A DNA stretch of 35,882 nucleotides from an uncultured bacterium (GTDB lineage Bacteria > Bacillota_I > Bacilli_A > RFN20 > CAG-826), in assembly GCA_949299165.1 (NCBI GenBank), contig CASFZJ010000017.1, positions 1 to 35,882 on the forward strand. Reading direction: 5' to 3'. Below, in pieces: positions 16,365-24,185 of this stretch. Position numbers and translations under genes: made by a program. Below the pieces are notes generated by a model, which was not told the DNA's origin, did not search any database, and saw only the letters and a program-made list of their open reading frames with translations. Position 1 is the first letter of the stretch. Each line of letters starts with the position of its first letter.

Positions 16365-17390
16365 TTACAAAGTTTTTTGACTAACTTTTATACCATCTGT
16401 ATGATAAGAATTTATCGCATCCATCTCATAAGGGAAGGTCTCCATTGGATAGCTATTTAATTTAAATTCTATAAGTTTATCAATGATTTGAACTTGTGTC
16501 TCATAATCATTTCTCACTGTGCCATACATTTCTTTATTTACAACGGCTTCATATCCAACACTTGTTTCATCAACTCCAATAATAGGGAAGAAATTTTCGT
16601 ATAATGGAATTTCAGGATTATAATTTTCTTGTTCTTTCAGAAAATCAATCGCACCAAGCGCCATATCATCGTTATTCGAAATAATTAAATCAATATCATC
16701 TTTATAATATTCATAAATTTCTGCTAAATAATCTCTTGAAATTGTTCTATTCCAATCGCAAAATCTTGTATCTAAAACATTAATTTCATAACCTAAATCC
16801 GCAAGGCCACTCACTGAATATTGGCTTCTATTTTCGGTGTCTTGGTGACCTTGCTCGCCCTTAATCAAAATAAGATCCAAAACTCCGTTTTGGTTTCGAT
16901 CGTATTTTTCCTTAAAATTAGAAAAACCTTCGAAATATTCATTTGTAATTTCTGCTTGAAGCAAACCATCACTTTCAGGTTTTGCACCAACATAAAAAGC
17001 GTTATCTGTATTCGCTAAATCCTCTTCCAAAGGTTCTCTATTTAAAAAGATAATAGGTTTATTTACTGTTTCTACTTTTTCAACAATTGTTTTTGCGGCT
17101 AATCTATCGACTAAATTTATCAATAAAAATCTACTACTTTCATTATTTATTTCGCTTACAATTTGATCGTTTTGATAACTTTGACTTGCTTCGCCATCAA
17201 AGACTTGAATAGAGTACTTATCTTTTAATATGGTTTGAATTTGATTTGAGTAACTAGACATAAATGTATCTTCAAAAGAATAAATAAAAAGCGAAATGTG
17301 CCAATTATTGCTTCCACAAGAAATTACACCAAGAGATGAAAAATTGCATAAAAAATTTAAAAAAGTACTAATTTTTTTAATTTTTCTCAT
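16365..17390 (-). CDS. MglB-like galactose/glucose-binding lipoprotein of a sensing operon
   Basis: A 341-residue periplasmic-binding-protein-type lipoprotein (lipobox VISC, C25). Domain order is canonical. Residues that bind galactose/glucose in E. coli MglB are kept: D41/F43 (FEDTF), N92 (INLVD), H182/D184/R188 (GHQDTENR), W213, the NND at 239-241 and D274 (GVD). The calcium loop is also recognisable (DRNQNG at 164-169). It has no permease or ATPase partner but sits at the end of a regulator-kinase operon, overlapping the kinase by 14 nt, so it most likely presents sugar to the kinase, like XylFII with LytS in clostridia. SD: AGGAGG. Sugar identity is inferred from the ligand residues. Confidence 0.88.
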   Translation of the reverse strand: MRKIKKISTFLNFLCNFSSLGVISCGSNNWHISLFIYSFEDTFMSSYSNQIQTILKDKYSIQVFDGEASQSYQNDQIVSEINNESSRFLLINLVDRLAAKTIVEKVETVNKPIIFLNREPLEEDLANTDNAFYVGAKPESDGLLQAEITNEYFEGFSNFKEKYDRNQNGVLDLILIKGEQGHQDTENRSQYSVSGLADLGYEINVLDTRFCDWNRTISRDYLAEIYEYYKDDIDLIISNNDDMALGAIDFLKEQENYNPEIPLYENFFPIIGVDETSVGYEAVVNKEMYGTVRNDYETQVQIIDKLIEFKLNSYPMETFPYEMDAINSYHTDGIKVSQKTL

Positions 17391-19083
17391 GTTTTTTCGC
17401 CTCCTCCTTTGGAATTATTATTTTAATTATAGTACCTTCATCAATAATACTATTAATAATTAAATCAGCTTTTTCACCATAATAAATTTTTATTCTTTGA
17501 TAAACATTTTTAAGTCCAACACCTTCATGTATATTGTCATCATGGAAACTTTGATAAATTGTTTCGAGTCTTTCTTCGCTTATTCCATAACCGTTATCTT
17601 TAACTTCGAAAATAATATTTTTATCGTCTTGATAAACATTGATGTCAATTCTTCCATCATTTTCATCATCGTTTAATCCATGTTCAATTGCGTTTTCAAC
17701 AAGAGGTTGAAGAATAAGTTTTAAGCATGAATATTGATATAAATCTTCATCAACGTTTATATAATAAGAAAAATGTTCGCCAAATCTAATTTTTTGAATA
17801 AGAAGATAGTTTCTGACGTGTTCAATTTCATCTCTTAAAGGAATAATCGTTCTGCCTTTTGAAATAGATATACGGAAAAATTTAGAAAGAGCCACTATCA
17901 TTTCTTCGGCTTTTTGGTTCTCACCTTTATCAATCATATAAATAATTGAATCTAATGTATTGTATAAAAAATGAGGATTTATTTGATTTTGAAGAGCTTT
18001 AAGTTCGCTCTTTCTTTGGTTTTCTTGTTCTTGCACGATTTTTTCAGCAAGATCACGAATTCTTTTCATCATTTCGTTATAAGTATCTTCAAGTTGAACA
18101 ATTTCTTTATTTCCCTTTCGATATACTTTTTTCTTTTCTTCAAAATTTAAGTCTCTAACTTTATTCATTTCACTTTGAAGTCTATATAAAGGATAGGTGA
18201 CTTGTTTGACGATAATATAAACAATCCAAACATAAATTGCAGAAAGAACAATTGTTACAATAACAAGAATCGTTATAAAACTATAGAAAACTGAATAAAT
18301 TTGCGAATTATTAGTAAAAACTGCAACTTTCCAGCCAGTGTTCGAGATTGTTGAGACATATAAATTGAAAGATTGCCCATTAATTTGAGTGGTTGAAGTC
18401 CCTAAGATTAAATCTCTTGTGGCGTTTAAATCTTCTACAACAAAATCTTGTGCAGAAGAATAAACAACACTATAATTCCTATCAAAAATTGCGATGTGAC
18501 CATTTTCGCCTAAATCACTTTGATAAATTAAACGAACAATTTTCGTAAAATCAAACTCTATTAAAGCAACACCTTCATTCGCTTCTCTATTAAAATCCAT
18601 ACAATGAGAAAGCGTGAATGCATATCTATTGTCGGCATATCCAACGGCACTAAAAATATTGATTAAAGGTTCTTCCATTGCGTTCTTAAAAGATTCATCT
18701 TCGGACTTGTCGCCCTCATCAACATAATTAATGTTCGCAACTATTAAACTACCATTTTCATCATATAATGAAATCGAAATAATTTCGCTTTTCATCGCTA
18801 AAACGTCATCAAAATATTGACGAACTGCAGGCTTATTTTCTAAAACATCTATATTATCAATTTTTTCTTGTATAGCGTTTGAAACATCAATTGCACTATC
18901 AAAATAAAGTTCATAATTAGCGACAACTTGCTTGGAGGTATTAATAATTTGATTATTAATAATGGTTTGGTTTGAAGTTGTATACAAAATTGAAGCAATT
19001 CCAACAACACAGCCTAAAAACACAAAGAAACAGATAATTGTGTAGAAAGTGAGTTTAAATCTAATTGAAAAATTGCGCTTCAT
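17377..19083 (-). CDS. LytS/YesM-type sensor histidine kinase
   Basis: A 568-residue kinase with TM1 (about 11-33), an extracytoplasmic Cache-like sensor region (35-262), TM2 (about 265-293), a HAMP-type linker, the His_kinase block NQINPHFLYNTLDS (H371) and an ATPase domain with LVENAIEHG (N464), DNGYGI (496-501) and GVGLKNVYQRI. This class pairs with AraC-type response regulators to control sugar uptake. It is encoded between its cognate regulator (ATGA overlap) and a galactose-binding lipoprotein (14-nt overlap), forming a three-component sensor. The signal is probably galactose/glucose through the lipoprotein. Confidence 0.92.
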   Translation of the reverse strand: MKRNFSIRFKLTFYTIICFFVFLGCVVGIASILYTTSNQTIINNQIINTSKQVVANYELYFDSAIDVSNAIQEKIDNIDVLENKPAVRQYFDDVLAMKSEIISISLYDENGSLIVANINYVDEGDKSEDESFKNAMEEPLINIFSAVGYADNRYAFTLSHCMDFNREANEGVALIEFDFTKIVRLIYQSDLGENGHIAIFDRNYSVVYSSAQDFVVEDLNATRDLILGTSTTQINGQSFNLYVSTISNTGWKVAVFTNNSQIYSVFYSFITILVIVTIVLSAIYVWIVYIIVKQVTYPLYRLQSEMNKVRDLNFEEKKKVYRKGNKEIVQLEDTYNEMMKRIRDLAEKIVQEQENQRKSELKALQNQINPHFLYNTLDSIIYMIDKGENQKAEEMIVALSKFFRISISKGRTIIPLRDEIEHVRNYLLIQKIRFGEHFSYYINVDEDLYQYSCLKLILQPLVENAIEHGLNDDENDGRIDINVYQDDKNIIFEVKDNGYGISEERLETIYQSFHDDNIHEGVGLKNVYQRIKIYYGEKADLIINSIIDEGTIIKIIIPKEEAKKHEKN

Positions 19084-20669
19084 TTTTTTCTATATTCTTG
19101 AGGAGAAATTCCCGTATTCTTCTTAAAACAGTGTGAGAAATAATATGGGTCATCATAGCCAACTTCGTTAGCTATTGATAATAATTTTTTATCGGTATCA
19201 AGAAGTAAAGCTTTGGCTTTTTCCATTCTGACATCAGTTAAATATTTTGTAAATGTAGTATTATTTCGTTTAAGAATCAAGCTAACATAACTTACCGAGT
19301 AACCAAGCTCTTTTGCAACATCTTCTAAAGATAATAAAGAATTTGCGTAGTTATTATTGATGAAATTAAGAATTTGTCTGTAGGATGAATCTACGCCGCT
19401 TTGTCTGCTGTTTTTATTAATTTGGTCAATATGATTGACTAAATCATCTATAAAAGCAAAAAGTTGTTCACTACTTTTAATTTTATATGACTTTTCAACA
19501 ATGCCTTCGTAGGTCATATACTCTTGGAAAAGGGATTGTAACGAAACACAAGCTTTCAATAAAGAATCAATTAAATTATTTAGAATAAATAAGTAAGTTT
19601 CTTTAAAATTATCAGCAGTGATTGTATTTAAAAGTTTGTTAATTCTGTCTTTTGCGTTTTGCAAATCACCATATAAAACTTCATAAGTGATATTTTTAAA
19701 TTCATTTTCATCAACTTTTCCTGTTGTGGTTTTATTTTTACTGATATCACCAAAGAAAATAACGATATTAGAACCAATAACTGTTCTATACTCAAGGGTT
19801 CTTAAAGCATGACGATATAACTCTCTATAACTCTTCTTTTCAGTATCTTCCTTAGTCTCACTTAGTCCAATAGACATCTCCACTTTACATGCTCTTTTAA
19901 TCTTAGCTAAAACTCTAACTAATCTTTCTTGTAAAGATTCTTTTTCAATTGGCAAATTCGAAAGAATAAAAAGTCCAAATTCCGAAGAATTATCAAAAAG
20001 AACAGTCGAAATATCATAATCAGAAAACTCATCTTGTATATATTTTTCCAAGTGAAAATTAACAAGTTCCATCTTGTCATATGATATTTGAGTAATTTGA
20101 TCATCAAAGTCTATTGCAGCTAAAATTGTGTATTTGTAATCAAGATTTATTCCATCTGCAATAAGTTTTTCTTTGAAGTTTTCAGGTATATCTTTTAAAG
20201 TAATTAATTTCGAAAGATCTGAGTTTTGCATTAATTTTAGACCACTACTGGCTCTTTTTTTGAGATCTTCAATGTCATTATCAACATTATTTTTCTTATC
20301 TAGTTCAATTTTAGCTTTCTTTAAAGTTTCTTCTAGTTCGCCTAAAGTTATTGGCTTTGAAATGTATCCAATAACACCTAGAGCAATAGCTTGTTTTGCA
20401 TAATCAAAACTATCAAAACCGCTAATAATAATGGTTTGTAAAAGTGGTAATTCTTGCTTCATTCTTTTAATTAATTCTATGCCATCTATATAGGGCATTT
20501 TAATATCAGTAATTAAAAGGTCTGGTGAAAATTGCGTTCCACCAATTAAAGCATCAAACCCGTTTTCAAATTGACCAACAACTTCAAAATCATCTTTGAA
20601 ATTCAAAAGTTGTTTAAAAAGTCTTTCTCTAACTGCGCCTTCATCATCAACAATAATTACTTTATACAT
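19080..20669 (-). CDS. YesN-type response regulator with AraC DNA-binding domain
   Basis: A 529-residue regulator. The N-terminal receiver has VDDE and phospho-acceptor D55 (LLITDIKMPYIDG) with KP at beta5. A long middle region (about 130-425) is typical of YesN proteins and partly like a degenerate cyclase fold. The C-terminal AraC domain has two HTHs, the last with SIANEVGYDDPYYFSHCFKK. I start at the ATG at 20669; a TTG two codons upstream is also in frame. No SD is seen, and a TACAAT ends 8 nt before the ATG, so the mRNA may be leaderless. Likely targets are the TTACATT direct repeats upstream of mglB, which is inference. Confidence 0.92.
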   Translation of the reverse strand: MYKVIIVDDEGAVRERLFKQLLNFKDDFEVVGQFENGFDALIGGTQFSPDLLITDIKMPYIDGIELIKRMKQELPLLQTIIISGFDSFDYAKQAIALGVIGYISKPITLGELEETLKKAKIELDKKNNVDNDIEDLKKRASSGLKLMQNSDLSKLITLKDIPENFKEKLIADGINLDYKYTILAAIDFDDQITQISYDKMELVNFHLEKYIQDEFSDYDISTVLFDNSSEFGLFILSNLPIEKESLQERLVRVLAKIKRACKVEMSIGLSETKEDTEKKSYRELYRHALRTLEYRTVIGSNIVIFFGDISKNKTTTGKVDENEFKNITYEVLYGDLQNAKDRINKLLNTITADNFKETYLFILNNLIDSLLKACVSLQSLFQEYMTYEGIVEKSYKIKSSEQLFAFIDDLVNHIDQINKNSRQSGVDSSYRQILNFINNNYANSLLSLEDVAKELGYSVSYVSLILKRNNTTFTKYLTDVRMEKAKALLLDTDKKLLSIANEVGYDDPYYFSHCFKKNTGISPQEYRKK

Positions 20670-20677
20670 ATGCAATT

Positions 20678-20715
20678 ATTGTATCAAAAAACATAGTGTT
20701 TTTTTCAAAAAATAG
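20678..20715 (-). promoter_or_regulatory. promoter region of the sensing operon
   Basis: On the minus strand TACAAT (20683-20678) ends 8 nt before the ATG. Upstream are two similar A/T-tract units containing CTATG/CTATT bordered by runs of A and T about 19 bp apart. They may be regulator sites or bent DNA. The -35 is unclear. The rest of the 173-bp gap to cca holds another A6/T6 hairpin (AAAAAAG-ATATA-CTTTTTT) that could end the cca transcript. Confidence 0.45.
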
Positions 20716-20842
20716 TACTTTTTTTAATTTTTCCCTAAGATTTATATGAATTTCTGGACTTTATTTAAAAAAGTATATCTTTTTTGAAAATTCACTAGTT
20801 TTTTGATAATTTGTTATGGCTTTTTTATAATATTTCCTAGAT

Positions 20843-22180
20843 TTATAGATACTTTTCCACATTTGATAAAAGATACTTTTTTGAATTTTTAGTCGGATCA
20901 TCAATAACAACTTTTAGCATTTTTGAAAGAATTTTACCAATATCTTTGCCCTTAAATCCTAAACCTATTAGGTCTTCTCCATTTACTTTTAAATCTTTAA
21001 GTGTAAGACAATCATGATTCTCCATTATTTTCAAATAATAATCCTCAATTAGCTTATTATCATTTAGTCTCTTTTCTTTATCCAAATCACTTTGTGCCAT
21101 AATATCACATCTTCTTATTTCAAGAAGATATGGAAATAATTCTGGGGAAATTTTATTGATTGCTCTTCTTACATATTTTTCTTTTGGAATAATTTCATCA
21201 TCATGATGTGCGACTAAAAAGCAAACTTTTTTAATAATTAAATTAGGAAATTTTAATGATTTTAAACAGAGATTTGCAAGGTTTTCTCTCAAAATTGAGT
21301 GTTTATAAAAATGGGTAATGCCCTTTTCATCGAAAGATTTTGTGCCCGGTTTTCCAAAATCATGAAACAGTAAAGCTAATCTAATTATTAAATCTATTTT
21401 TGAAACTTTAATTGCTTCTATTGTATGTCTTCCTACATCGTAAATATGATGAGGATTTTCTTGTTTAGTATTTAATAAGATATCAAAATCACTCAGAAAA
21501 TATTTAGTCAATCCAAGTTCGCTTGCTTCAATAAGTTTTTCAGGGTGATTCGACATTAAAATCTTTACAAATTCATCTCTTATTCTTTCCTTGGATATTT
21601 TTTCTAATAAATATGCTAAATCTTTCATTGCTCTTTTAGTGTTATCTTCAATTTCAAAACCTAGTTGAGCACTAAATCTTATTGCTCTTAATATTCTTAA
21701 GCCATCCTCACTAAATCTTTTGTATGGATCATCAATTGATCTAATAACTTTATTATTTAAATCACTTAACCCATCAAAATAATCAACTAACCCCACTTTA
21801 TCGTTGTATGCAAAAGCATTAATTGTAAAATCTCTTCTTCTTAAATCTTCTTTCAATGATTTAGTAAATGTAACACTTTTTGGATGACGATTGTCTAAGT
21901 ATTCTCCATCAATTCTAAAAGTAGTTACTTCGTATGATTTCTTATTTATTCTTACAGTTACAGTTCCATGCTTTAAACCAGTATCAATTGTTTTAGCGAA
22001 TAATTCCTTAATTTCTTGAGGTTCTGCATTTGTTGTAACATCAAAATCGTTTGGCTCACGATTTAATAATGCGTCGCGAACACAACCGCCCACAACATAA
22101 GCTTCAAAATTAGCTTCATGTAATGTTTTTAAAATAATCCCTACTTCATCAGGTATTTTCATCTTAAAATTTTGAGACAT
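20843..22180 (-). CDS. cca: CCA tRNA nucleotidyltransferase (HD-containing)
   Basis: A 445-residue class-II nucleotidyltransferase. It has VVGGCVRDALL with catalytic DFD (D45, D47), the RRDFTINA segment, and RFSEDGLRILRAIRF (ribose/base-recognition region). An HD domain follows (HDFGKPGT about 270; HHDDE about 325), as in versions with added phosphohydrolase activity. It adds or repairs the 3' CCA of tRNAs; the one tRNA in this window already encodes CCA, so repair is its likely job there. No SD; TAAAAT ends 6 nt before the ATG, suggesting a leaderless mRNA. An internal ATG at codon 7 is an alternative. Confidence 0.95.
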   Translation of the reverse strand: MSQNFKMKIPDEVGIILKTLHEANFEAYVVGGCVRDALLNREPNDFDVTTNAEPQEIKELFAKTIDTGLKHGTVTVRINKKSYEVTTFRIDGEYLDNRHPKSVTFTKSLKEDLRRRDFTINAFAYNDKVGLVDYFDGLSDLNNKVIRSIDDPYKRFSEDGLRILRAIRFSAQLGFEIEDNTKRAMKDLAYLLEKISKERIRDEFVKILMSNHPEKLIEASELGLTKYFLSDFDILLNTKQENPHHIYDVGRHTIEAIKVSKIDLIIRLALLFHDFGKPGTKSFDEKGITHFYKHSILRENLANLCLKSLKFPNLIIKKVCFLVAHHDDEIIPKEKYVRRAINKISPELFPYLLEIRRCDIMAQSDLDKEKRLNDNKLIEDYYLKIMENHDCLTLKDLKVNGEDLIGLGFKGKDIGKILSKMLKVVIDDPTKNSKKYLLSNVEKYL

Positions 22181-22186
22181 AACATA

Positions 22187-22192
22187 ATTTTA
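22187..22192 (-). promoter_or_regulatory. -10 box next to the cca start codon
   Basis: On the minus strand TAAAAT ends exactly 6 nt before ATG 22180, the same geometry as at the acyltransferase gene. No SD intervenes. Confidence 0.4.
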
Positions 22193-22224
22193 AACTAATT
22201 AATCATTAATTTCCCTTCTTCTTA

Positions 22225-22249
22225 AAAGATTAATGCATATTTAATCTTT
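22225..22249. promoter_or_regulatory. inverted repeat in the cca/cupin divergent intergenic region
   Basis: AAAGATTAA-TGCATAT-TTAATCTTT, perfect 9-bp arms. The arms are the same as in the rplM promoter repeat at 3446-3468. Probably an operator, or coincidence of AT-rich DNA. Confidence 0.5.
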
Positions 22250-22296
22250 CAACATTAATTTATTTTTCCTAACATATACATTGTTTAGGAGAAACT

Positions 22297-22767
22297 ATGA
22301 CTAAAGAAGAATTAATCAAAAAATTTGGTTTAAAGCCACATATTGAAGGTGGATATTTTAAAGAGTTAGATCATTCAGATATTAAATATAACAATGAACA
22401 ATATTTATATTCATCTATTATTTTCTTATTAGGTGATGGGGATATTTCTCACTTACATGTACTTCAAGAAGATGAACTTTGGTATTACCAAGGTGGAGAT
22501 GATTGCACGGTAATCGATATCGATGAAAACTACAATATTAAAGAAGTTAAAGTTGGCATAAATAACGAGGATGCATTTCCTCAATATTTAGTTAGGAAAG
22601 GTCATATATTTGGTTCTAAATATATTGGCAAAACTTTTACTTTAGTTGGATGTATGGTTTCGCCATCATTCTTATATAGCCATTTCAAGTTGATCAAAAG
22701 AGAAGATTTAGAAGAAAAATTAGATAAAGAAACATTAGATCAGATTGATGAAATGTTCGCAAAATAA
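22297..22767 (+). CDS. cupin-fold protein of the DUF985 (Cupin_5) family
   Basis: A 156-residue single-domain cupin. Family features are LIKKFGLKPHIEGGYFKE, SSIIFLLGDGDISHLHVLQEDELWYYQGGDD and VRKGHIFGSKY, with the His/Glu residues usual in the metal- or ligand-binding barrel. Members are widespread, and their enzymatic role is not firmly established (yeast YML079W relative). It has its own SD (AGGAG 6 nt before ATG) and stands alone, divergent from cca. Confidence 0.88.
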   Translation: MTKEELIKKFGLKPHIEGGYFKELDHSDIKYNNEQYLYSSIIFLLGDGDISHLHVLQEDELWYYQGGDDCTVIDIDENYNIKEVKVGINNEDAFPQYLVRKGHIFGSKYIGKTFTLVGCMVSPSFLYSHFKLIKREDLEEKLDKETLDQIDEMFAK

Positions 22768-22807
22768 ATCGGCCAAAATACACTTATAAACGGAATTTAC
22801 CTTTAAC

Positions 22808-22856
22808 ATTTTTCATTTTCGCATAATTTAAGCAAAAAAGATTTTTCATTTTCGCA
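22808..22856. repeat. 16-bp direct repeat pair, 33-bp spacing
   Basis: ATTTTTCATTTTCGCA occurs exactly at 22808-22823 and 22841-22856, three helical turns apart, between the cupin gene and the unknown plus-strand gene. Possible operator pair; the rest of the gap has only a candidate -10 (TAAAAT) about 25 nt before the next ATG. Confidence 0.5.
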
Positions 22857-23001
22857 ACTTCATTAATTAAAAATATGATGATTATCGCGTTTTTGTAAAA
22901 ATAATTGAATAAAACGATAAAGTAGCGTCAAAACCATTTTCATAAAGTGTCAAACTACCTTTCTTTATAGTAAAATATATATGTATTTTGCGAGGATAAT
23001 T

Positions 23002-23805
23002 ATGAAAAAAATTTTATTAAAATATGATCAATTTAGTGAAGAATTATCAATGTCTCAGGCACTTAAATTCGTTTCTTATAAATTCCCTGAAATTGAATTC
23101 TATATTGAAGGCAAACCAGAAAATGTTTCTATATTTAAAGGCTTTAGTAAAAATATTAAAGTAATTTCTAACGAAGAAGATTTAAGCGAACATACGGACA
23201 AAGAAGAAACAGTTAAAGATCAAGGGAATTACGATGCAATAATTGACAACACATCAAACTATAGTTTCGAAGACACTATTAGTGTTTTTAAATCTTTTAA
23301 CAAGAAATTCGCTATCTTTACTAATGATAAAGACGATTTCTCTGGTTTCCTTAAATTCAATGACAAAATTAAACAAAAATTTTTCTTGTTAGATAGCGAT
23401 GTGCTTATTGATAATGACACATTAACTCAAAATGAAAACTTTGGCGGCACAAAAAAAATAGAGGATTGTTTCTATGATGACACAAGCCTCTATATTGTTT
23501 CGAAAAGATATTATGATTTGTTTAACGCTTTCTTGCTCGCAATCTCTAACTACTTCTTAAAGAGATATCAAGAAAAAACGAATAAAACTGGTTTTGCTAA
23601 ATTTGCCCAAAATCTCTTTAGATGGGGTGGCGGAGATGAAGTCGGAACTCTTTTCCAAGATTTAACTTACTATTTTTCAATCAGTTTAAAAGATGATTGC
23701 ATCTATTTGTTAATTAAAGAAAAGTATAAAACAAACGATATCATCAAAGGTTTAAGCGTTCTTTGTTCTCTTTTAATGGGTCAATTTGATTTAGTTAATA
23801 AGTAA
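23002..23805 (+). CDS. protein of unknown function
   Basis: A 267-residue protein that I do not recognise. The start is the ATG at 23002, with GAGGA 6 nt before it; the frame is open to 22981 but that stretch holds the SD. It begins MKKILLKYDQFSEELSMSQ. The first 150 residues alternate strand- and helix-like segments (for example EIEFYIEGKPENVSIF, YDAIIDNTS, KKFAIFTNDKDD), suggesting an alpha/beta fold. The rest is helical with aromatics and a WGGGDE motif. No signal peptide or clear membrane segment. It is convergent with, and overlaps by 11 nt, a small membrane-protein gene. Confidence 0.7.
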   Translation: MKKILLKYDQFSEELSMSQALKFVSYKFPEIEFYIEGKPENVSIFKGFSKNIKVISNEEDLSEHTDKEETVKDQGNYDAIIDNTSNYSFEDTISVFKSFNKKFAIFTNDKDDFSGFLKFNDKIKQKFFLLDSDVLIDNDTLTQNENFGGTKKIEDCFYDDTSLYIVSKRYYDLFNAFLLAISNYFLKRYQEKTNKTGFAKFAQNLFRWGGGDEVGTLFQDLTYYFSISLKDDCIYLLIKEKYKTNDIIKGLSVLCSLLMGQFDLVNK

Positions 23806-24094
23806 TCCAACCACTAAAACAAACCCCAATTACTGCTGCAACTTGAACGACTGTTAAAATAATTCCTGATATTAAATAACGTCTTCCGTGTTCAATATCA
23901 GCAAGTCTAACTTCATTAAACATGTAAGTAATTAATAAAGCAGGTCCTCCAAAAAGAATGCATATAACAATTACTTGCCAATCTTTTAATTGGTTTTTTG
24001 AATTATTTCTAAGTCCTTTAACATATCCTATGCAAGTCATATAACATGTTATAAATAGGACAATTACAATTGTCGCAAGAATTCCAACGTTCAT
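23795..24094 (-). CDS. small three-TM membrane protein, unknown
   Basis: A 99-residue protein with TM segments at about 3-23, 42-60 and 73-96, joined by a short Lys/Asn-rich loop (NNSKNQLKDW) and EVRLADIEHGRRY. AGAGG lies 8 nt before the ATG. It comes after the mgl operon terminator, so it is probably its own unit. No family recognised. Confidence 0.7.
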   Translation of the reverse strand: MNVGILATIVIVLFITCYMTCIGYVKGLRNNSKNQLKDWQVIVICILFGGPALLITYMFNEVRLADIEHGRRYLISGIILTVVQVAAVIGVCFSGWITY

Positions 24095-24138
24095 AAAAAT
24101 ACCTCTATTAGTTTTTAAAAATATACTTTAATTGTATC

Positions 24139-24165
24139 AAAAAAGTGGCAAATCGCCACTTTTTT
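24139..24165. terminator. bidirectional terminator after mglC
   Basis: AAAAAAGTGGC-AAATC-GCCACTTTTTT: a 5-bp GC-containing stem extended by six A-T pairs with T-runs on both strands. It ends the mgl operon on the minus strand. Confidence 0.9.
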
Positions 24166-24185
24166 GTTTGCTTTTTGGCTATATA

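Noticed and set aside
22981-23001. Start of the unknown gene at 22981
   Set aside because: The SD (GAGGA) lies inside this extension, in front of ATG 23002.
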